From assembly GCA_018648405.1 (NCBI GenBank), contig JABGRF010000120.1, positions 1-35,284 of the forward strand: a DNA stretch of 35,284 bases, given 5' to 3'. Positions 32,080 through 35,284 of the stretch are shown one piece after another (within the stretch, counting starts at the first letter, position 1; each line of letters opens with the position of its first letter). The notes below the pieces were generated by a model. It did no database searches. It was not told the origin of the DNA and saw nothing but the letters and a program-made list of their open reading frames with translations. This stretch comes from Candidatus Scalindua sp. (GTDB lineage Bacteria > Planctomycetota > Brocadiia > Brocadiales > Scalinduaceae). The position numbers and the translations under genes were made by a program.

Positions 32080-33268
32080 TATTTTTTGCGGATATCATAG
32101 AGTTTTCATCAGGATGCAGCAGTTTTAAATGTTCCAGTTGCGCCTTCACAGCAGATAGAAAATCCTCTGTCTTGATCTGCTCCATGCATTCATGAGTTTT
32201 GCAGATCCCTTTTTTGCACGGACTGCAGTCCAGATCCTCTCTTAATACAATGTGATTATTGCCGCACGGCCACCAGTGATAAGGAATTGTAGGTCCCATC
32301 GTTGAAACCGTTGGAATATTCAAGGCCGTTGCTATATGGAGAGGCCCGGAGTTATTACACAGGAGCAGACTGCAATGACTCAATGTCGACATAAACTCTC
32401 GCAAGCTAAGATCGCAAAGGAAGATGGGTGTCTTAACCGCACAATCTCTGAATTCTGACAGTAGCTGTTTTTCTGCCTGGCCGGCAAAAAGAACTACCTT
32501 TGCATTATAGTTGGTTATCAGGTGATCGGATATAGCTGCAAATCTTTTTATAGGCCATCTTTGACTCTGATAGTTTCCGCCCGGGTGAATACCGATAATT
32601 TTACTTTCAGGGTCTACTTCCGCTTTTTCCAAAAGTTTATAAGCGTTCTCTTTTTCGTCTGTACTCAAAAAAATTTCAGGTTCTTTCTGTTTCGCTTCAA
32701 TGCCTAAACAGGTTACCAGGTCCAGGTAGTAATCAATCATATGTCTCTTTTCGGTAGAGACAGGAAAAACATTTGGATTGTACCTTATGTTGTAGCAAAT
32801 TCCTCTTCCGGCAAACTCAAAACCAAGTCTGAATTTTTTTCCAAGAAAGCGCGTTATAAATGATGTTTTAAGTTCGTAATCAAGGTATGGATCAATAACG
32901 ATATCGAAGTTTCTTTCCCGTACACTCCTTAAAAAAACTAATCCGTCACTCATGCTTTTGTGTTTATTCTTTTTGTCATAGACCAATATACAATCAACAG
33001 CTGGATTATTGATTACTATGTTTTGATTTACCGGATTTGTCAGGACAGTAATCTGTGCATCAGGCCACTTTTCCTTTAACGCTCTAAAGATAGGGGTTGT
33101 CATTACCATATCACCAATTCTGTCGAGCCGTATTATTAATATTTTCCTTATACTTGAGACTGATAAATCATCCCTGGTATAAGCTCTTGTAAGGGAACGC
33201 AGGCTTCCCAATGCAATATTTCTGAACGTAAGATATAAATCTTCTATTAATCTATTTCTTGATTTCAT
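32069..33268 (-). CDS. Glycosyltransferase family 9 (heptosyltransferase-like), copy 2
   Basis: About 399 residues from ATG 33268. A GTG nine codons upstream (33295) lies inside a family A-like repeat and lacks a ribosome site, so I prefer the ATG. An N-terminal extension of about 40 residues precedes KILIIRLDRIGDMVMTTPIFRAL. The donor domain has IIGIHPGGNYQSQRWPIKRF, VVLFAGQAEK and LLCNNSGPLHIATALNIPTV. It ends with the same cysteine set as copy 1 (CSPCKKGICKTHECM). Clear divergence from copy 1 suggests two successive sugar additions and not a recent duplication. It overlaps copy 1 by 11 bases. Confidence 0.93.
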   Translation of the reverse strand: MKSRNRLIEDLYLTFRNIALGSLRSLTRAYTRDDLSVSSIRKILIIRLDRIGDMVMTTPIFRALKEKWPDAQITVLTNPVNQNIVINNPAVDCILVYDKKNKHKSMSDGLVFLRSVRERNFDIVIDPYLDYELKTSFITRFLGKKFRLGFEFAGRGICYNIRYNPNVFPVSTEKRHMIDYYLDLVTCLGIEAKQKEPEIFLSTDEKENAYKLLEKAEVDPESKIIGIHPGGNYQSQRWPIKRFAAISDHLITNYNAKVVLFAGQAEKQLLSEFRDCAVKTPIFLCDLSLREFMSTLSHCSLLLCNNSGPLHIATALNIPTVSTMGPTIPYHWWPCGNNHIVLREDLDCSPCKKGICKTHECMEQIKTEDFLSAVKAQLEHLKLLHPDENSMISAKNNAY

Positions 33269-33290
33269 TTCAGTATTAACTACCTTGTGG

Positions 33291-33316
33291 GCCACTAAGT
33301 TACAAAGGCACTAAAA
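33291..33316 (-). repeat. Family A-like repeat, solo copy
   Basis: The minus strand reads TTTTAGTGCCTTTGTAACTT and on to AGTGGC. It aligns with the right repeat of module 1 read on the plus strand (TTAGCGTTCTTCGCGACTTT and on) with one gap; nearly all differences are C-to-T or G-to-A transitions. It sits between the GT4 and GT9 genes, directly beside a family B copy. Confidence 0.4.
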
Positions 33317-33319
33317 ACT

Positions 33320-33350
33320 AATTAGTGTTAATTTGTGGAATTCGTGTCTA
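33320..33350 (-). repeat. Family B repeat, solo copy, forming the 3' end of the GT4 gene
   Basis: The minus strand begins TAGACACGAATTCCACAAAT. It matches the left repeat of module 2 (4794-4824) at about 28 of 31 positions. It encodes the last residues DTNSTN and the TAA stop of the GT4 gene, just as the left repeat does for uvrB. No GxxExxY gene is beside it. Confidence 0.8.
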
Positions 33351-34470
33351 GCAGCTCTAAATAAACATTCTCTGTCTCTTTTATGTTTCTCTCAATAGTA
33401 AACATCTCCTTGACTCTTTTCCTTCCGGCCTTTCCATACTGCTCCAAAAGAGGTCTGTTCTGTAGCAGTCTTATAATTGACTTTGCCATATCTGAAGAGT
33501 CTCCGGGTTTAACCAGCAGTCCGGTAATACCGTCCTGCACAATTTCCGGTGTGCCACCCGCATTAGCTGCTACGAGTGGTTTCTGCATTGCCATTGATTC
33601 AAACAATACACGGCTGCAGGCATCTATTCCCGACGGCAGTACGACCACGTCCATGCTTGCAATAAGTTGTGGTATGTCCCTTCTGAATCCAGTAAATATA
33701 GTCTTCTTGTCAATCCCCTTCTCGGCCGTCATCTCAGAGAGAGACTTTTCAAATGAGTGGTTATTAGATGCCTCACCAACAACAAGAAAACGTACATTTG
33801 GGAGATCCTGTAAAATAATCCTCGCACTCTCCAGGAAATACTCATAGCCCTTTTCCGGGTCAATACGGCCAATAGTTCCTACTACGAGTTCCTTTTCATC
33901 AATGTTGAACTCTTTCCTGATTTTGCTTCCGTCTGATTCGGGATCAAATTCGTTTAAATCTACACCATTTATAATTGTCCTGATTTTGGTGTCTATCTTC
34001 TCTTTTGTAAATCTGTTCCTGACTGCACCGGAATTGCAGATGATCCTGTCCGGCAGAAAGGAAAAGATATTGTCACTATCAAATCTGCCTCTTTCGAGAC
34101 ATCTTTCATGCCATACTATGGGGACACTGTTTATCTTCGCAGCAATTGCGCCAAACAGATTGGAGCGAGGTTGGTTTGAGTGAATCAGATCTATCTGTTT
34201 CTCTTTTATGATGTTTGCAAGTCCCCTGATGGTATTGCAAATACGTACGGGATTGGGCCATCTTATACCAGGGAATTTTATAAAGTCAGGTGTGATTTTT
34301 ATATTTCTCAGTGCATCTATAAAAGGTCCTTCCTTGGAGCAGGCAAAGTGGGGTGTAAAAAGCTCCTTATCCAATCTTTTCACCAGATTTAATAAGCTTA
34401 TCTCTGCCCCACCCATTATGGATTCATTGTGAAGATAGAGGATATTATACGTTTTGCCATCCTTAACCAT
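33328..34470 (-). CDS. Glycosyltransferase family 4 (GT-B)
   Basis: 380 residues. The N-terminal acceptor domain begins ILYLHNESIMGGAEISLLNL with the GGAE motif of GT4 enzymes, then IDLIHSNQPRSNLFGAIAA, VWHERCLERG and IICNSGAVRNRF. The donor domain has INGVDLNEFDP, VVGTIGRIDPEKGYEYFLES, RFLVVGEA, TIFTGFRRDIPQLIASMDVV and the ExxxxxxxE-type site in ACSRVLFESMAMQKPLVAA, followed by GGTPEIVQDG. Such retaining enzymes add sugars from NDP-sugars in lipopolysaccharide or capsule assembly. The last residues (LLDTNSTN) and the stop come from a family B repeat. It starts 53 bases after the DUF362 gene. Confidence 0.94.
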   Translation of the reverse strand: MVKDGKTYNILYLHNESIMGGAEISLLNLVKRLDKELFTPHFACSKEGPFIDALRNIKITPDFIKFPGIRWPNPVRICNTIRGLANIIKEKQIDLIHSNQPRSNLFGAIAAKINSVPIVWHERCLERGRFDSDNIFSFLPDRIICNSGAVRNRFTKEKIDTKIRTIINGVDLNEFDPESDGSKIRKEFNIDEKELVVGTIGRIDPEKGYEYFLESARIILQDLPNVRFLVVGEASNNHSFEKSLSEMTAEKGIDKKTIFTGFRRDIPQLIASMDVVVLPSGIDACSRVLFESMAMQKPLVAANAGGTPEIVQDGITGLLVKPGDSSDMAKSIIRLLQNRPLLEQYGKAGRKRVKEMFTIERNIKETENVYLELLDTNSTN

Positions 34471-34523
34471 ATGGCTTTTTCTGTATTGAGTAATGTAAAT
34501 AACGTTTTTGTCAGATACTGTAA

Positions 34524-35284
34524 TTATGTTTGCGGCCCGGTCTTGCCAACGTTCTTAAGCCATAGATGTCTGATAAGGCTCTTTACTACGCGAATGAAAT
34601 CAAAACCGATTGGTAATAGTTCCGGAAAGATAAAGTCGTGTACTTTAACGGAAGCCAGCTCTTCACCCGCTATCTCTATCTTTGATAGATCCTGTTCACC
34701 TATTCCCAGCCTCTTTGCTGCCCTGAGTATAGGGACGTCATCCGGGCGAACTGAAAGCAGTTCTGTAACCACTCTATCTACTGCGATGACGTCTATCCCG
34801 CCGACAAGCAGTGAAACATCTTTGGGCTTTCCGCCGGTAGGCCCTTTCTCTTCCATCGCCGTGACAGCGTCAACGATTGTGAATACCGGTTTAACTAACT
34901 GGTAATTGGCAATTAACATATCGGCATACCACTCCAGATCATTTTTTGACTTGAGATGTCTCCACGCCTTCTGCTTTCCGCTGACACATCCGTACAGGTT
35001 CTTGACTCCTGCTGTAAAAAGAACCTGAACATGTACTTTAAGCTTGGGAAGGTTGATTATGGCATCAACGTCCAGTGCTCTGCCGGAGACGGTCAGGGAA
35101 AAGTCTTTCCCGCCACAGTTAATGGATACTTTTCTGGGTTTATCCAGTTCGATGATATCAATACCATGCTTTTCCGCAAATTTATCCAGCCCTATGCGTT
35201 TTGCCACTTTTACCACTGAGCCAAATGCGGGGCTGTCTCCTATGATCGGAGTTGCGCCTGCTTCGAGGACTGCTTCAGCTACTG
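34524..35284 (-). CDS. DUF362 domain protein, N-terminus beyond the window
   Basis: The minus-strand frame is open to the window edge (about 253 codons seen); the first seen residues are VAEAVLEAGATPIIGDSPAFG. No true start is in the window, because the GTG at 35216 is internal to the domain. DUF362 features: INLPKLKVHVQVLFTAGVKN, NLYGCVSGKQKAWRH, FTIVDAVTAMEEKGPTGGKP and LLVGGIDVIAVDRVV. The family is often fused to or beside ferredoxin domains in anaerobes; the part seen has no CxxCxxC cluster. The function is not known to me. It is the first gene of the seen minus-strand run and is likely co-transcribed with the GT4 gene. Confidence 0.85.
   Translation of the reverse strand, partial: VAEAVLEAGATPIIGDSPAFGSVVKVAKRIGLDKFAEKHGIDIIELDKPRKVSINCGGKDFSLTVSGRALDVDAIINLPKLKVHVQVLFTAGVKNLYGCVSGKQKAWRHLKSKNDLEWYADMLIANYQLVKPVFTIVDAVTAMEEKGPTGGKPKDVSLLVGGIDVIAVDRVVTELLSVRPDDVPILRAAKRLGIGEQDLSKIEIAGEELASVKVHDFIFPELLPIGFDFIRVVKSLIRHLWLKNVGKTGPQT

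Noticed and set aside
33269-33295. GTG start at 33295 for the second GT9 gene
   Set aside because: It lies in a repeat copy, has no ribosome site and adds residues without family match; ATG 33268 is preferred.
1-35284. tRNA, rRNA, CRISPR array, insertion sequence transposase or phage genes
   Set aside because: Looked for T-loop-like motifs, regular spaced repeats and transposase motifs on both strands and found none.

Overview
The window reads as a chromosomal segment of a moderately AT-rich (roughly 40% GC by eye) Gram-negative-type bacterium. Several traits would fit an anaerobic planctomycete such as an anammox-type Brocadiales member: a PEGA-domain lipoprotein, GxxExxY proteins, an oxygen-scavenging flavodiiron protein, heptosyltransferase-type glycan genes and a eukaryote-like IMP dehydrogenase. 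This placement is inference; there is no rRNA or other decisive marker. No tRNA, rRNA, CRISPR array, transposase or phage gene was seen. No stretch over 300 bases lacks a gene.

Left part (1-21.5 kb) is almost all plus strand. A UDP-sugar pyrophosphorylase gene runs off the left edge on the minus strand. Then come a ComEA-like helix-hairpin-helix protein, a frameshifted GxxExxY gene, an AI-2E/PerM-type permease, uvrB, an intact GxxExxY gene, nadC, a probable two-step glucosylglycerate pathway (gpgP phosphatase, gpgS synthase), a flavodiiron protein and a glycerate 2-kinase. A minus-strand membrane-anchored peptidoglycan amidase faces a priA-guaB operon that has a clear sigma70-type promoter. 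A PEGA lipoprotein, a methyltransferase with a signal peptide, a UvrD/PcrA helicase, a cysteine-desulfurase homologue that lacks the PLP lysine, and a periplasmic FKBP isomerase complete this half.

Right part (21.7-35.3 kb) is a minus-strand run of twelve genes for surface glycan assembly. Read in transcription order it holds a DUF362 protein (cut by the right edge), a GT4 glycosyltransferase, two GT9 heptosyltransferase-type enzymes and a methyltransferase. After a hairpin-rich gap come a DegT-type aminotransferase, polysaccharide deacetylase, NodU/CmcH-type carbamoyltransferase and radical SAM/SPASM protein, then a membrane PHP-domain protein, a WbqC protein and a GT-A glycosyltransferase related to glucosyl-/mannosylglycerate synthases. 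Tight spacing and short overlaps suggest two or three operons.

The two most unusual signals are these. (1) Both GxxExxY genes (PD-(D/E)XK nuclease-like) sit exactly between imperfect inverted repeats of about 30-40 bp, with a different repeat sequence for each gene. The left repeat of each module forms the 3' end of the upstream gene. A further solo copy of the second repeat supplies the stop codon of the GT4 gene 28 kb away. This looks like a small dispersal unit without a transposase. (2) The IscS/NifS-type protein keeps its persulfide cysteine and His but has Gln, Ala and Leu where the family has the PLP Lys, a PLP-contacting Gln and a conserved Arg.
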